From positions 22,072,001 through 22,136,000 of the forward strand of contig NC_065872.1 of assembly GCF_933775445.1 (NCBI RefSeq): a stretch of DNA of 64,000 bases, in the 5' to 3' direction. A program made the translations under genes and the position numbers. This DNA comes from Argentina anserina (lineage: Eukaryota; Streptophyta; Magnoliopsida; Rosales; Rosaceae). The notes beneath the pieces were generated by a model. The model saw only the letters and a program-made list of their open reading frames with translations, was not told the DNA's origin and did not search any database. Shown here one piece after another: positions 1 to 11,558 of this stretch (the stretch's first letter is position 1; each line of letters begins with the position of its first letter).

Positions 1-1300
1 ATCCTAAGCCCCAAGATAAGTCCAGAAACCTGCAAGAAATCTAAAGTGGGGGTGAGCTTCGTCCTCGCTCACCCAGTAGGGGCCAGCCCACCACTGTGGT
101 TTAAAAGTAAGGTTCGCTAAGTTTTATGAAAACTTAAAACATTTAGATATGAGCATGCTCTTTAAATCATTTAATATGAAACATGCTCAGTTTTGATTAT
201 TACGGGAAAACAATGCAAAACATGCATGATGGCCATCAATAATATCAAGTCAGTGGTGATCGATCCTAACGACTAGGAGGTGAATGAGTCACCTTGTAAG
301 TCTTTGTTGAAACAACAAAGGAGTGAGAGTGTCCATTTCCTGATTTTCTCTCAATAATACTGTATAGGTTGGATCTAAATCTTAAAACAGGGCATTGCCC
401 CTCCGGATGTTTACGGTTTTCGACACCAAAGGGTTACCGGATTACCGGGCCCCATACACTCTCAGGTCTACTCACTCACAATCTATCCGCATATCCTCGG
501 GTTTTAGCATTTCTAAAATCATATATGCATTTCTAACAATAAACATCACCGAGGCATAGACAATGAATTTTAACGGGCACGAAATACACAAAGGGGGGTT
601 AGCTCACCCTATCTGGAATATGCAAAGCCAATGCTCAATCCACGATCCTGCTTCCGCTCAGCTTAAGCCTTGGCCAAACATCCAAGTCTCGAAATAATGA
701 ATCAAGGAGCGACTGTAAATATAAAAATGATTTAAGAGTCGCTACACGAACGAAATAGGAGATTTGACTCCTTATTCTCGGTTTGACCAAAGTGATGGTC
801 AAATATCGATTATAGCTAACTATGCTACCCAATTATCGACATATTTCTTTGAGTACTATCGAGTACTCGTATCTATTACCTTAGTCACATTCATACAAAT
901 ACTTAACAAAATTAAAATGTCGACAATATAAGGTAGTGTAACTTACGACTTAGGTTTTTAAGTCGTATTAGCTATAAATCCATATCTATAAAATTACTAA
1001 GGACACCTAAATAGATCTCCCAATTCAAAACTCGAGGAACACGTAATGGAGAAGGACGAGAAATCTACCTCAAAGAGCCATAGCCAAAAGACGACTTCCT
1101 ATCGGATGTGAAACTCTCTCTCTCTCAGATCTTCTTAGAAACTCCGCCACCGATGACACCACCTCAGCGCGGTTAGAGTGGAATCATCGTACAATGAACC
1201 TATATCATCTCAGTCATCTGATTTTGACCGTGGATATCATGCTCTACTAGAAACTCACCTATATTTGAATTACTTTTTATGTAATTTGGGGTATGGTGTT
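1..1300. other. Unassigned repeat-like non-coding region
   Basis: No convincing coding region was seen. The 40-100 part on the minus strand reads GGTGAGCGAGGACGAAGCTC, which resembles text I associate with plant Ty3/gypsy LTRs, but no LTR boundary or partner copy lies in the window. A short CT run sits near 1110-1130. The small ORFs here match no family I recognise. This may be the edge of a retroelement that continues to the left of the window. Confidence 0.35.
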
Positions 1301-1900
1301 TCAGCTTTTATCAAAATTTACTTGTTGGGCACTAGCTTGCTCATAGACTCTCAAAATGTTCCCAACCCAAGTACACTCTTCCACATCTACCCTCATGAAC
1401 ACAAAGGAGTCATTAGCGAAAAATAAGTGGTTCATCAAAGGAGCTTCGTAGGTAATTGAAACACCATGAATGAACCCCTGTTCTTCAGCATAACTAAGCC
1501 TCCAAGAGAGACACTTTGCTCAAATGAGGAAGAGGTACGGGGAAATTGAGTCACCCTGATGCACAGCCCTAGTTGGAATAGGGGTGCAACAAACACCTTG
1601 ATGCACACTTTGCTCCAACTTCGGGTTCTTAGTAGAACAAACACCTTGGTTATTAAATAGCCCCCAAATTTCATTGCACCTTCTCCTGTTACTAGCCTTT
1701 TGATGAAAAATTATAATCAAGTGTTCACATCCCCATCCTCTAGCCACATCACTCTAGCATGTTGATTCCAATAATTATGCTAATGCATGAGAACATCATT
1801 CATCGCTGCTCCAACACTAAAAACCATATGTAATGTCATATAACCAAGCCAACTGTGATCAGACCATCTCAATCTCTCTTCGCAAATTGTCAAATTTGAC
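1300..1900 (-). pseudogene. LINE reverse transcriptase remnant with internal deletion
   Basis: Minus-strand reading shows YWNQHARVMWLEDGDVNT near 1760, typical of the segment before the LINE RT. It then jumps within about 150 bases to RAVHQGDSISPYLFLI near 1530 and LSYAEEQGFIHG near 1480. A box resembling FADDS reads FFAND near 1420, so the catalytic aspartate pair is damaged. The text ends near ILRVYEQASAQQVNF at about 1330. Most of the fingers and palm is absent. Confidence 0.7.
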
Positions 1901-3165
1901 ATGACTTCACTCAATTAAAGCTCTCCTGGTGTTATCAATCTTGGAAAAAACTTTCCGAAAAAGATCAAGGCCATATTCGCAGTCTCAAGCTCCCTGAACA
2001 ATACCCTGGCACTCCCCATCTTGTAATTGAAAACCTAAAAAAGAAATCTTTTCCTCTTCTTCTTTTTCACAAACCACTTGGCGCTAACCCATATACTAAT
2101 GGGGACATGATTTGACATTGAGGGTTTGAGGTGGGTGACTTTTGTTGTCAGGAACCTCTCCTTCCACTCCTTAGTAGCAAGAAAATGGTCCAAACGGTAC
2201 TCGATCATCTCCCCATTCCTTTTATCCTTCCAAGTGAAAATAGGACTAGCAAATTGAAGGTCAATTAAGCCACATCTCCTTAGGCCATCTTCAATAAGGC
2301 CATCTTCAATAAAGGAAGGCTATATTAGGCCAAAGTTAAATATTTTTAAATTTATTGAAATGGGGAATTATCTACAACAAGGAAGGGCTAAATTTTTACC
2401 CTCTTAATATTTATTCAAGCACAACGGTCATAATTGACTAAAATCTACAAATTTAGCACTGGCCCCACACATTTTTGTTTCAATTTTTATTAGTTGTTTC
2501 ACGTGGGTCTCGCCAGAGCCAAAAGTCCCATTTTTGGACTTGAGCCATAATTTTGACATTTAGCATTTTCTTGTTAGAATTCACATTTTACCAACTAAAA
2601 GCTAAGGAGCCAAATATAGCCCTCCTAATGGAGATGACCTTATACACCTAGAGAAAGCCTCCATTTGTAGAGGGCCCCGTAGAGGATTGCCCTCCTTCTT
2701 TGAATACCTCATGATTTCATTAATGTCCTCGCCCAACAACGATTGACAACAATTATGTTGCCCCAGTTGCTCAATTAGCTCCCATGTCTTATGATGTTTC
2801 TCAACCTTTGAGAAGCCATAAACACCCAAAAACTCCAACTATCACCACAGTGGGTTGAACAATCACATCAGTATGATTTTTAAAGTACATAACCAACAAC
2901 ACACTAGCGTCCTCCTTCCACAACAAATACAAACCCCTTACCCCAGCCATTCTACCATTCCAATTGTAATTAACATCATAATCCACCGTAAAAGCATTCT
3001 TATAGCCAATCTAACGTCAAATACCCTCCATCTTTGACTTTAACCGACGTGTTTCACATAAGAAAATTAGGTCTAGAATTTCATTGTCCAGAACTTCAAA
3101 CTCAGAATTAGTTTTGGGAAAGTTTTGGAAATCCCTGGCAGTTCAAACTCATAATTTCATGGCTC
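1900..3165 (-). pseudogene. LINE endonuclease domain, interrupted by a MITE
   Basis: The domain begins at about 3165 with MSLNCQGF, the usual first strand of plant LINE endonucleases. It continues through IFLCETRR near 3070, RGLYLLWKEDASV near 2920, GVYGFSKVEKHHKTW near 2820 and GEDINEIM near 2720 (usually GDFNEIL, the catalytic segment). After MEAFSRCIR near 2650 the frame is broken by an inserted element, and it resumes on the far side with CGLIDLQFASPIFTW and YRLDHFLA near 2200. Several stops and frameshifts are present. This domain normally nicks target DNA during LINE integration. Confidence 0.75.
2283..2639. mobile_element. Harbinger-like MITE (357 bp, TSD TTA)
   Basis: The ends are imperfect terminal inverted repeats: the left end starts GGCCATCTTCAATAA and the right end, on the other strand, starts GGTCATCTCCATTAG, with shared inner text GGCTATAT. 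TTA occurs at 2280-2282 and again at 2640-2642. A 3-bp TTA/TAA duplication is the signature of PIF/Harbinger (Tourist-type) elements. The left end carries an internal 15-base tandem copy of GGCCATCTTCAATAA. There is no coding capacity; the body is AT-rich. It sits inside the LINE endonuclease frame. Confidence 0.8.
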
Positions 3166-3199
3166 GTGATGGGTCGAAACTGGACCCATCACGGGAGGA

Positions 3200-4774
3200 C
3201 ATTCAGATGTATGCCCAAAATCTTCTTTTTTTAGAGACAATGCAGCCGTTGTAACTTTGTTCACAGGTAAACCACCTTTCTTTTCCTTTCCAGCCTTCCT
3301 CACACCATTCCCATCAGCCTTAGGAACTCAAGTGGCCTTTTTAGTGGACTTGGCTGGGCCCTGCTCCTTTAAATCCAAGCCCAAAATAGTCTTATCAAAT
3401 TTTTTCATCAGAAACGGTCTGCACACACAGCCCATCTTTGGCACGTGACTTCAGCACCATTGACTCACTACATCCCAACATTGAAGGAGAAATTAGATCT
3501 TTTTTTTCCCACTCATTTACTGAGCCTACCATACGCTGCTTCCCCAGAGTGCTCTCCAAAAACTCGATCCACCAATCACGTTCCCTGACTCACATTGGGT
3601 CGTAAAGGCCTTTAATGGCCGATCCTATAAAAAAACCAGCTATGTCGTCGACCAGCGACGACGCAGCCCGTGTCTGCTCAACCACCTGCAAACGCAGCCG
3701 TTTCTGGTCTCTCATCTCATCAAAAGGGAAAATTTGATTGGTGTCCATATCTACATCCCCTCACATTTCTATCTCCGCCATCTACAATTCTTCCTTGGAT
3801 TGGACCATGCCGGAAATCGGCAAATCTGGCGCTGTCATTTCCAACCTGTATGTTTTTTTTGGGCGAAGGCCAAATCTCCATCCCCTGCAAAGCAGTGATT
3901 CTCCTCCAAATTCATTTATGTGGCTTGTGCTTGATGTTGAGACAAAAGCCAAACTTCTTTCCGGTCAGCATTGAGCAAAGCATTTTAAGATGGTGCTGTA
4001 AGAGTACCTAGCATCTTTCGGGAACATTTTTTTGTCAGTGTGGTTGAACCGGCCACAAAAGCAGAAGTGTAGGAGTTTTTCGTACTCAATCTCAAACCTG
4101 TTTCTATCCGAACACCCCGCCAATTTAAAAGATACGCATTTTTTTCAGAGAAAGAGTAGCATCAATGCCTACCTTAATCCTGAGAAATTTTCAAGGCAGG
4201 GAGCACCAAAACCTTTAGCAAATTTCATAAACTCCCTTATCGCCTGCCCTAAACTCTTTCCAATACTTTCCACTAACTGATCACTGAGATACAACAAAGG
4301 TAGTCCCCGTATGAGAACCCAGATAAATTAAGTCGCCAAATCCACCTCAAGAGGGTCCTCAATACGACCAGTCACCGCAATCGCAAGGAGAGCCTTGTCA
4401 AAAGACTAAGGGCTTCCCTTGATTGCTCATTTCCAATCGCTCTCCACCTTGAATGTATATAGAAAACTACTACTCCCACCAACACGACTCACCGTGATCC
4501 TGATTCTATCCCGCGGCTCCCATTTCGTGATCCGGAGACCCTGCATCATGTTCAATAACAGATCCAATTTGAAGTTCCTTATGGTTAGTAGATCTCCCAT
4601 CAAATACGATTGTCGTGGGCTCTTCCCCAACGACACCGGAGCCGCAACAACCTCCAACTCTTTTTGATCTATAACCACGCGCCTAGTAAACCTTCCCACT
4701 ATGTCTCTCATTCTGCAGGCAAAGTTTGCTAGGAAGAGATAAAGGTCGATCGCTCCCCTAAACTGAAAATTCAT
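3200..4774 (-). pseudogene. LINE ORF1 (DUF4283-like gag with zinc knuckle), degenerate
   Basis: The longest open piece runs 4774-4427 (115 aa) and contains VVIDQKELEVVAAPVSLGK, followed by a beta-rich stretch and FKVESDWK. This matches the pattern of plant LINE ORF1 proteins in which a DUF4283 domain binds nucleic acid. Reading continues with stops through WVLIRGLPLLYLSDQ near 4310 and ESIGKSLGQAI near 4250 to a zinc knuckle FCFCGRFNHTD near 4060-4030. The tail down to about 3200 is low complexity. The start codon at 4774 is the first ATG of the open piece; the true start could lie slightly upstream. Confidence 0.65.
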
Positions 4775-4870
4775 TTATGCCACCACCGGTGCACCCTTCT
4801 AAAAGAAAGAGAAACCCAAACTCTCACCCTAGCGATTCTTATCAATGCCGTCAACAAGCAATCGAATGAC

Positions 4871-5071
4871 ATGGCTGAGGTTAGTCGGATTATAGAGGAT
4901 TGTAGAAGTTTTATGCTTTCTTTTGAATGGATTGAAATCCGACATGTTTACCATGATGAAAATGGTGTTGCTATTCGTTTAGCGCACTTTGCTACCTTGG
5001 ATAGAATAGTGGAGCTTCATGTCGATGAGGTTCCAAGTTTTCTTATTCATGTTATCGATGAAGATGTATAA
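4871..5071 (+). pseudogene. LINE RNase H (RVT_3) C-terminal fragment, copy 1
   Basis: The 66-residue open frame MAEVSRIIEDCRSF...RHVYHDENGVAIRLAHFA ends in a stop after DEDV. The order of short helix, hydrophobic strand, H-x(4)-N and A-x-R-LA-x-FA is that of the C-terminal half of the RNase H domain (RVT_3, PF13456 type) at the 3' end of plant LINE ORF2. The 5' part of the LINE is absent, as expected for 5'-truncated insertion. An A12 tract at about 5192-5203 fits the LINE tail. Confidence 0.6.
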
Positions 5072-5262
5072 TGTTTCTAGAGCTACTCAAGATCAAGGTA
5101 TTACGTCCCCTTTGAGATCGCTCGGCTTTAATAATACAATAATAGGCTAAGATCTCAGCACCTCCTTCGCTAGGTTATGTTCCTATTGTTCAAAAAAAAA
5201 AAACATAAACTAACAAGACTCTCATATTGCACACTGGGACAAAACCTCACCCGTCCAACGAC

Positions 5263-5463
5263 ATGGCTGAGGTTAGTCGGATTATAGAGGATTGTAGAAG
5301 TTTTATGCTTTCTTTTGAATGGATTGAAATCCGACATGTTTACCATGATGAAAATGGTGTTGCTATTCGTTTAGCGCACTTTGCTACCTTGGATAGAATA
5401 GTGGAGCTTCATGTCAATGAGGTTCCAAGTTTTCTTATTCATGTTATCGATGAAGATGTATAA
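5263..5463 (+). pseudogene. LINE RNase H (RVT_3) C-terminal fragment, copy 2
   Basis: This is the second copy of the fragment at 4871-5071, identical apart from one Asp to Asn change. The open frame extends 12 residues upstream into duplicated flank (from 5227), but that extension is not LINE protein. A second A12 tract follows at about 5584-5595. Confidence 0.6.
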
Positions 5464-5651
5464 TGTTTCTAGAGCTACTCAAGATCAAGGTATTACGTCC
5501 CCTTTGAGATCGCTCGGCTTTAATAATACAATAATAGGCTAAGATCTCAGCACCTCCTTCGCTAGGTTATGTTCCTATTGTTCAAAAAAAAAAAACATAA
5601 ACTAACAAGACTCTCATATTGCACACTGGGACAAAACCTCACCCGTCCAAC

Positions 5652-6947
5652 ATAACTAACATAAGAACTTATTGCTCATCTATGGAGTTACCAATTTTAT
5701 AAAACAAAATATACATAAAAACAGTAAAAAAAATACTTAGGTTAGGGTCTACAATTTGAGTCCTAGTTTACACTACTGCCAGTATTGGGCCCAAAACATG
5801 TCATGTGTCTAACGTGCGCTACCATGTCACGCATTAATTTCTTGCCTTACCATATATGATAAAAGGGTTTTGTATCATTGTTAACGAAATTTACATCACA
5901 CAACCGTTTTCATTGTCATGAAAAGGGTGAAAAATTCCATCTGATGATTGATAGATAGATAGTCGTCGAAGCATTTCAAATCTCACGACGTACGTTGTGT
6001 CACCAAAGTGTGATGACTTTTATATAGTAGTGGGTAGTCGATAGTGAGCTCATATGAAAAGCTTGTAAAATGACACTTTTACTACTCTAGTCCGCTTTTT
6101 TTATTTCGTCAAAACATTGGTATTAGTCACATGAAAAGATGTAAATTTCTGAAGGTATGAACCGGTACCTCTGTGTAGACGTTGTATGAGCACGGTGCAT
6201 TGATTTTATGTAAAGTCTCAACGAAGAATTTCGTATGCCAAATATTCTAAACTTATTTTAATTACTTTGTGACGTCACATCAATATGTGTTTGTGTGTGT
6301 GTTTTTGATCATTATGTGAGTTTTCAAACTTAGCATTTGTGAGTTGGCCTCTACATATTGGGCAAGCGAGGACAAACACTCATCCCTACATTAAACTACA
6401 TATATGTAATGTAGCAGTACAGTGTCTAACTATAGATAGGGAAGGAGATGGTTGAGTGATTGAGGTAGAGTTCATAGTTTCTCATTATTCCGAGTCTGTT
6501 AATATTTTAATTTGAAATGTGTATTCGTGACCTGTTATTTTTTGTTTTAAACTTAAATTTACACTCGTTACCTTCCGTTTTAAGCTGTATCCGAAATGTG
6601 TTGGTGTGACGTTGGCTTATAATCACTAGCTTTAACTGATAAATTAACCCTCTAAACTCTAGGTGGAACATTAGCCCAAAGGTTGAGGGGGTTAGACTGA
6701 ATTAAAGTCTGTGATGATCATCTCTTGAATAGCGAGGTTTCTGGCCAAATAGTTACTAATTTTGTAAACCATTACTAGTACGTACAAATTTGCATATATA
6801 TGTAATCCTCTCTCAAATTTCGACGACATGTACGTATCAATGACTCTCATCTATACTATATAGAACTGGGCTTGTATTGTTAATAAAACAAACGGAAAAT
6901 GTAGTGAATTAATTAATGGTTGTGGGCACTCATATATAGTCTCATGC

Positions 6948-6951
<4 letters not shown>
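5652..6951. other. Intergenic, no feature recognised
   Basis: AT-rich DNA with no long frame, no recognisable domain and no terminal repeats that I could pair. Short GATA-type runs occur near 5948-5963 and a TG run near 6288-6303. Confidence 0.5.

Positions 6952-7028
<77 letters not shown>
6952..7028. repeat. (GA)n microsatellite
   Basis: An uninterrupted GA dinucleotide tract of about 77 bp. Long GA/CT tracts are common in plant promoters and 5' leaders, but no gene starts nearby. Confidence 0.95.
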
Positions 7029-7032
<4 letters not shown>

Positions 7033-7267
7033 ATTAGTTCAATTAAGCTTGCTGATCTGTGCACTAAAACATAATTAAGAATCACTATGGGCAGTTAAGT
7101 ATACCAGTTGGATATGATAAATTGTCGACTAATTATTGAGTTGAGTGCATTAGTAATATATTTTAATCCCTTGGTTTCAATCTAATTATCCGCCCAGCAA
7201 GGAATCGAAGTACGTAAAACCAGAAGTATATTAATGAAAACTATAATTAATTAGTTGTTAATTTAGG

Positions 7268-7319
<52 letters not shown>
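7268..7319. repeat. (GA)n microsatellite with one interruption
   Basis: A second GA tract of about 50 bp, broken once by AAA, lies about 240 bp after the first. The intervening DNA is AT-rich and has no frame. Confidence 0.95.
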
Positions 7320-7320
<1 letters not shown>

Positions 7321-7983
7321 CTCGGATCATGGCATGGGTAAGCACGAAAGAAACAACACAATCTCCTCCATGAGACAAGGAATTTTCTCAAATTTCGATG
7401 ACAGCTTTTCAGGGTTTAATATTTGTCCGACCATATATATAGATATACTTGATTGACCACACAACATGCATGTGGATGACGACGATCTTTATATCATGTA
7501 CAAAATTGTTCACTGAATGTAATTCTTTACGTGACAATCATATGGAGATTCAATTTGACTTCAGCTGGCTAGTTAATATATATATCCGCCCAGTTCGATC
7601 GTCCACCGTAATAGGTTTTGGGTGAAATTGGAGCAGAGAGGGAGAAAGAGATCCGGCGCGGGGCTAATTAATTTGAAGATTTTCTCTTATATGTTGGCTT
7701 TCAATAGTTGAGCTGGAAAAGCAACTTGAGCACGTGCATACCTTGTGAACTATGTACTGAAGAAATGATCCTTAATTTGGATAATGAATTATTGATAACA
7801 TGTTTTTGACAAAATTATAGCGATGTCGGTTTTGAATAGTGATTCTCTTTTGTACGTACATTACAATGTTGACATTTTTTTTATGAATTGTAGAGATGTG
7901 AAAACTCAATCGAAAAATTAGCCTAATATAAAAATATGTACGACCGTACCATAAAAATAAATAAAGAGGTCTTTATCTCAAAA
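7320..7983. other. Intergenic flank of the SIRE-like element
   Basis: No coding region recognised. The stretch TAGAGATGTGAAAACTCAAT at about 7891-7910 resembles the terminal repeat of the MITE at 16770-17042, so a diverged end of the same family may lie here. Confidence 0.35.
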
Positions 7984-8647
7984 TGTAAAAGTATATTGAT
8001 GAACAAAACTCAGAAGAACTCAAACACAAGCTTTGTTAACTACAGTGTAAACCCTTTCAGGAAAAATCAATGCGAGACTTTATTGTTGATATCAAGATTG
8101 TTACATCCACAAGTAGAGATTGAACCGAATCTCTTCACTAAGCAAACAAAGCTTACTTGTACAGATTTGAACAACTTAACTTTAACAATGAACTAATCTA
8201 GACATTCAAAAACCTAATTCAACACAGTTGAATAGATATGAAATCTCCAGAAGCAAAAGAGCCAACACACAAGTGTTTCTTGAACAATACTTCGAGAACG
8301 TTGGTTTAAGGCTTAACCTGTTGAGCAAGACACAACAGCACAATAATCAAATTACTGTAGAGAAAGAAGAAAAACTTACATCAAGAACCAAAGAACACAC
8401 CTATTTATAGAAAAATATTCCCCCTTTAATATTGCTAATTTTTCTAACTGATTAGTGATAAGAAAGGAATAAAAACAATCAGATAAATTACAATTAGTTT
8501 AGATTGATAATAAGATATACCAGAAATACAATCTTTATCAAAAGGAAAAATACAGTTACCATATCTGAAAAGCCTTTCCGAGATTTCTTAGTCCAACTAG
8601 GAAGAACAACAGCAGCTTGTATGAAAAACCAAAACTAAATACATTCA
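7984..8647 (-). repeat. SIRE-like element 3' LTR
   Basis: 664 bp, matching 15965-16613 with only a few per cent difference by eye and one indel of about 14 bp near 8067-8095. On the minus strand it begins TGAATGTATTTAG and ends TTTTACA. A TATA box reads CTATAAATAG on the minus strand (8401-8410). Being the 3' LTR, its promoter would fire into the flank below 7984. Confidence 0.9.
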
Positions 8648-8963
8648 ATCTCTCCCTTTGGCCTTGCATACAACAACATAATTTTTTTTAAACACCTGCA
8701 GAAACAAGTTAGGCTAAAAAAAACAGATGCCTCTCATACCTATGAAACTAAACCAATGTTTAGAATCAAAAGTGTCTGTACATGATTCAAGAATCAGTGA
8801 CCATCATATTTTTGAACTGACAGACAAGATCATAGGCAAAAGAAACAAATAAAACAAACAGCCTTCATAATCTAAAAATAAGCAAGTTTGTGCTTATGCA
8901 CTTACAAACCCAAAAAAAATGTTCAAATAAAAATAAAATTGCAAGAGTTCAAAGAAAAATAAA

Positions 8964-9334
8964 TTAGAAACTGCTGCTGCGGCTTTTTCTCCCCCTTGGT
9001 GTATGCATACTAAGTACCCCATCCGGAGCTACTAGCCTTTGCCTCCTTAGCCTTCTTTTCCTCATCACGCTTGATGGCACCATCCCAGATCTTGCAGCCA
9101 GCGGCTGGAGGAGGAGACGAATAACAAGAAGAACCACGAGGACGAGGAGAAGCCCGAGGAGATGGTACAGAAGGAGAAGGAGAGCAAGAGCCATAAGGAG
9201 AACGCTACCTGCCGTGAGTGTCCAGAACAACATCGGCAAGAGCAGCCACCGTCGTAGTTAACCGACGAATAGCACGATCCAACATAGAGTAGTTTCTCTC
9301 CATACGGCCAGCATAAAAGTCTTGAGAAATTTGA

Positions 9335-9376
<42 letters not shown>

Positions 9377-9584
9377 CCAAAAGAGCAGCATGAGGAGTAG
9401 CCTCATGAAGTGGAGGAGGAGGAAACTGCAAGGCTGGAGGAATCTCGAAACCAGGAGGAGAGATATCATAATCTCGGTTGTACACAACATCATCAATGAT
9501 ACGATGGCGTTCCGCCATACTCAAACGATCAAGTTCACCCACACGAGAAGGATAATGAGAGCGCACCATGATATACCTGCACAC
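8964..9584 (-). pseudogene. Extra ORF region between RNase H and 3' LTR of the SIRE-like element
   Basis: Two overlapping minus-strand frames can be read as one decayed protein: MVRSHYPSRVGELDRLSM and a proline-rich ISPPGFEIPPALQFPPPPL (frame from 9584), then, past a GA tract at 9341-9375, MERNYSMLDRAIRRLTTT and a serine/proline-rich tail. SIRE elements are known to carry an additional, sometimes env-like, ORF in this position. No transmembrane segment is clear and I do not recognise the protein. The GA tract produces an artificial Ser-Leu run in one frame. Confidence 0.4.
9341..9375. repeat. (GA)n microsatellite inside the SIRE-like element
   Basis: About 35 bp of GA repeats within the extra ORF region; its expansion probably shifted the frame. 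Confidence 0.9.
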
Positions 9585-10218
9585 TTAGAGAAAAAAATGA
9601 GAACTGACTAGGAAGAGAGAGAGGAAAGGAATGAAGAATTGTGAACGAGAGCAAAGGATTATATAGAGGCAGAAACGTATCAAGTCCAAACCTTAGCAGA
9701 ATATCAAAAGAATTCTAGAATCAATGCACTTCCTAAACCAACCCAAAAGACTCTCCTAAAAGGATAGAAAAACCTTGATAGATGCACAAAATCATAAATG
9801 CCGAGAAATCAGAGAGAAAGAGATATTCACAAAAGAATATACTCGGTTACAAGCGGAAGCAATAAATTGAGATAAAAAGAGAAAATCCCAGCAAAGCATA
9901 TCACATATAGATCAATAAAAGATTGAAACAAAGATATGCAAGATTAACTAAGATTTCTTTGAGCTCTTTTTATCAATAGATTCTGCAGCAAAAATTTGTA
10001 AATCATCAGGATACAATCAGTGAGGGTGAAAGTGCAAGAATAGGTCACGTGGGGCAAAACAAAAGAGATGAATTAGATACGCAAGCTTTTGAGCAACACT
10101 CCCCCCTTATACCATCAATTTTAATATTCTAAATCAACTCCTTATAACACCATTGTTGTGAACTGTCACATTTGGTAAGAAACACTCAGGACATTGCTGA
10201 GAGAAAATTCAACTACTA

Positions 10219-10390
10219 GGGAGGTCAAGCCAGTCCATACCACCAGGTATTGAGTAGTTAGTCAATCCCTGGAGAGAAGAACTAGCCTGGCCAAATTGTA
10301 TGAAATGCACCAGGGAGACCAAGTCAGTCCATGCCACCAGGTATCGAGTAGTTAGTCAATCCCTGGAGAGAAGAACCAACCTGACCTATA
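10219..10390. repeat. 94-bp direct repeat in the SIRE 3' region
   Basis: The unit containing CAGTCCATACCACCAGGTAT starts at 10231 and recurs at 10325 with a few substitutions, followed in both by GAGTAGTTAGTCAATCCCTG and a GAGAGAAGAAC core. The period is 94 bp and there are two copies. It lies in the non-coding stretch 9600-10680, otherwise without features. Confidence 0.85.
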
Positions 10391-10688
10391 GTTGCATGCA
10401 AGAATTAACTTTCTTTTGTAGCATGCAACTGAAAATTCAAGTACCATTTTCCACTACACCAGCTCCTGATCAGGTCACTCATCAATTATTTTGAACCACC
10501 ACAGTGAAACTAAGTGTAATGTGAACTCACAGAAAGTACCCCAACAAAAAAACAAATAAGAGAGAAGAAGAAGTTGATCAAGAGTAACATAGAAACATCA
10601 GTTAAAAGAAAATATATGTGAAACAAACTGAAATTGAGAATGTACAAGCTAAGATCTAGAAGGAACCTTTCCAGTTCTCAATAGATCT

Positions 10689-11558
10689 TCATTGTAGAGT
10701 ACAAACACCAAGGGAATTTCTCAAGAACACAAATCTCTCAGCATCTAAGGGTTTAGTGAAAATATCCGCTAGCTGTCCTTTAGTATTCACAAATGACAAC
10801 TCAAGAATCTGTTGGTCAACTAAATCACGAATAAAATGATATCTTAGATCAATATGTTTAGTTCGAGTATGCTGCACAGGATTCTTGGAAATATTTATAG
10901 CACTAGTATTATCACAAAAAATTGTCATTTTGCCTTGATTGATACCGTAATCCTTGAGCATGTGTTTAAGCCATAACATTTGAGTGCAGCAACTCCCGGC
11001 TGCAACATATTATGCTTCAGCTGTAGAAAGAGATATACAATTTTGCTTCTTACTATCCCAAGCTACAAGATTGTTATCAACATAAAAACATCCTCCAGAT
11101 GTACTACGTCTGTCTTGCAAATTACCTCCCCAATCAGCATCAGAAAAACCTGCAACTTCAACATTAGTATCGCAAGTATAATATATACCACAAGATATAG
11201 TTGTAGATACATATCGAATAATTCTTTTTACAGCCTCCATGTGTGATTCTTTTGGATTTGCTTGATAACGAACACACACTCCAACACTGTAGCAAAGATC
11301 AGGTCTACTAGCAGTTAAATATAATAGACTGCCTATCATGCTTCTGTACAGCCTTTGATCAACATCTTTTCCATCTTCATCAGCACAAAGTTTGGTAGTA
11401 GTACTCATTGGTGTTGTCACAGTTCTTCTAGTCTTTGACTCTAGTCCAAATTTCTTCACCAAGTTTTCTGCATACTTAGATTGAGAAAGAAACATGCCCC
11501 TGGTAAGTTGCTTAACATGTAAGCCAAGAAAGAATGATAGCTCACCAACCATAGACAT
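10689..11558 (-). pseudogene. SIRE-like RNase H and end of RT
   Basis: Two frames (11558-11010 and 10979-10689) cover the RT thumb and RNase H: FFLGLHVKQ, YLTASRPDLCYSVGV, GFSDADWGG (first RNase H aspartate) and STAEA, a stop, then MLWLKHMLKDYG, FCDNTSAI and HIDLRYHFIRD, ending at ADIFTKPL...LGVCTLQ. RNase H degrades the RNA strand during reverse transcription. The stop after STAEA disables it. Confidence 0.85.

Larger units (their letters stand above)
1300..4790 (-). mobile_element. Decayed L1-type LINE, minus strand
   Basis: A plant L1-like non-LTR retrotransposon reads from about 4790 down to about 1300. In order it shows an ORF1 with a DUF4283-like RNA-binding region and a CCHC zinc knuckle, an endonuclease (EEP fold), the linker between endonuclease and RT, and a shortened RT. 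The RT core is mostly deleted: the linker (GDVNT-like motif near 1725) runs almost directly into HQGDSISPYLF near 1530, then the LFFAND-like box near 1420. The RNase H domain and poly(A) tail are missing at the low-coordinate end. Frames are broken many times and a MITE interrupts the endonuclease. It is inactive. Confidence 0.8.
4868..5651 (+). repeat. 392-bp tandem duplication of a LINE 3' end
   Basis: Copy 1 is 4868-5259 and copy 2 is 5260-5651. By eye they differ at one base only (GTCGATGAGG against GTCAATGAGG, an Asp to Asn change), and even the run of twelve A is the same length. Each copy holds the end of a LINE RNase H domain, its stop, a 3' untranslated stretch and an oligo(A) tract, then about 55 bp of flank. 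The near identity points to a recent duplication. Confidence 0.9.

Noticed and set aside
3257..4667. Plus-strand frames of 60-113 residues
   Set aside because: They are antisense shadows of the minus-strand LINE ORF1 region.
7936..8410. Two small frames recurring at 16194
   Set aside because: They are LTR sequence of the SIRE-like element, opposite to its transcription.
9065..9584. Leu/Ser-rich frames that look membrane-like
   Set aside because: The hydrophobic run comes from the GA tract read in the wrong frame; the proline-rich text in the neighbouring frame is the likelier original.
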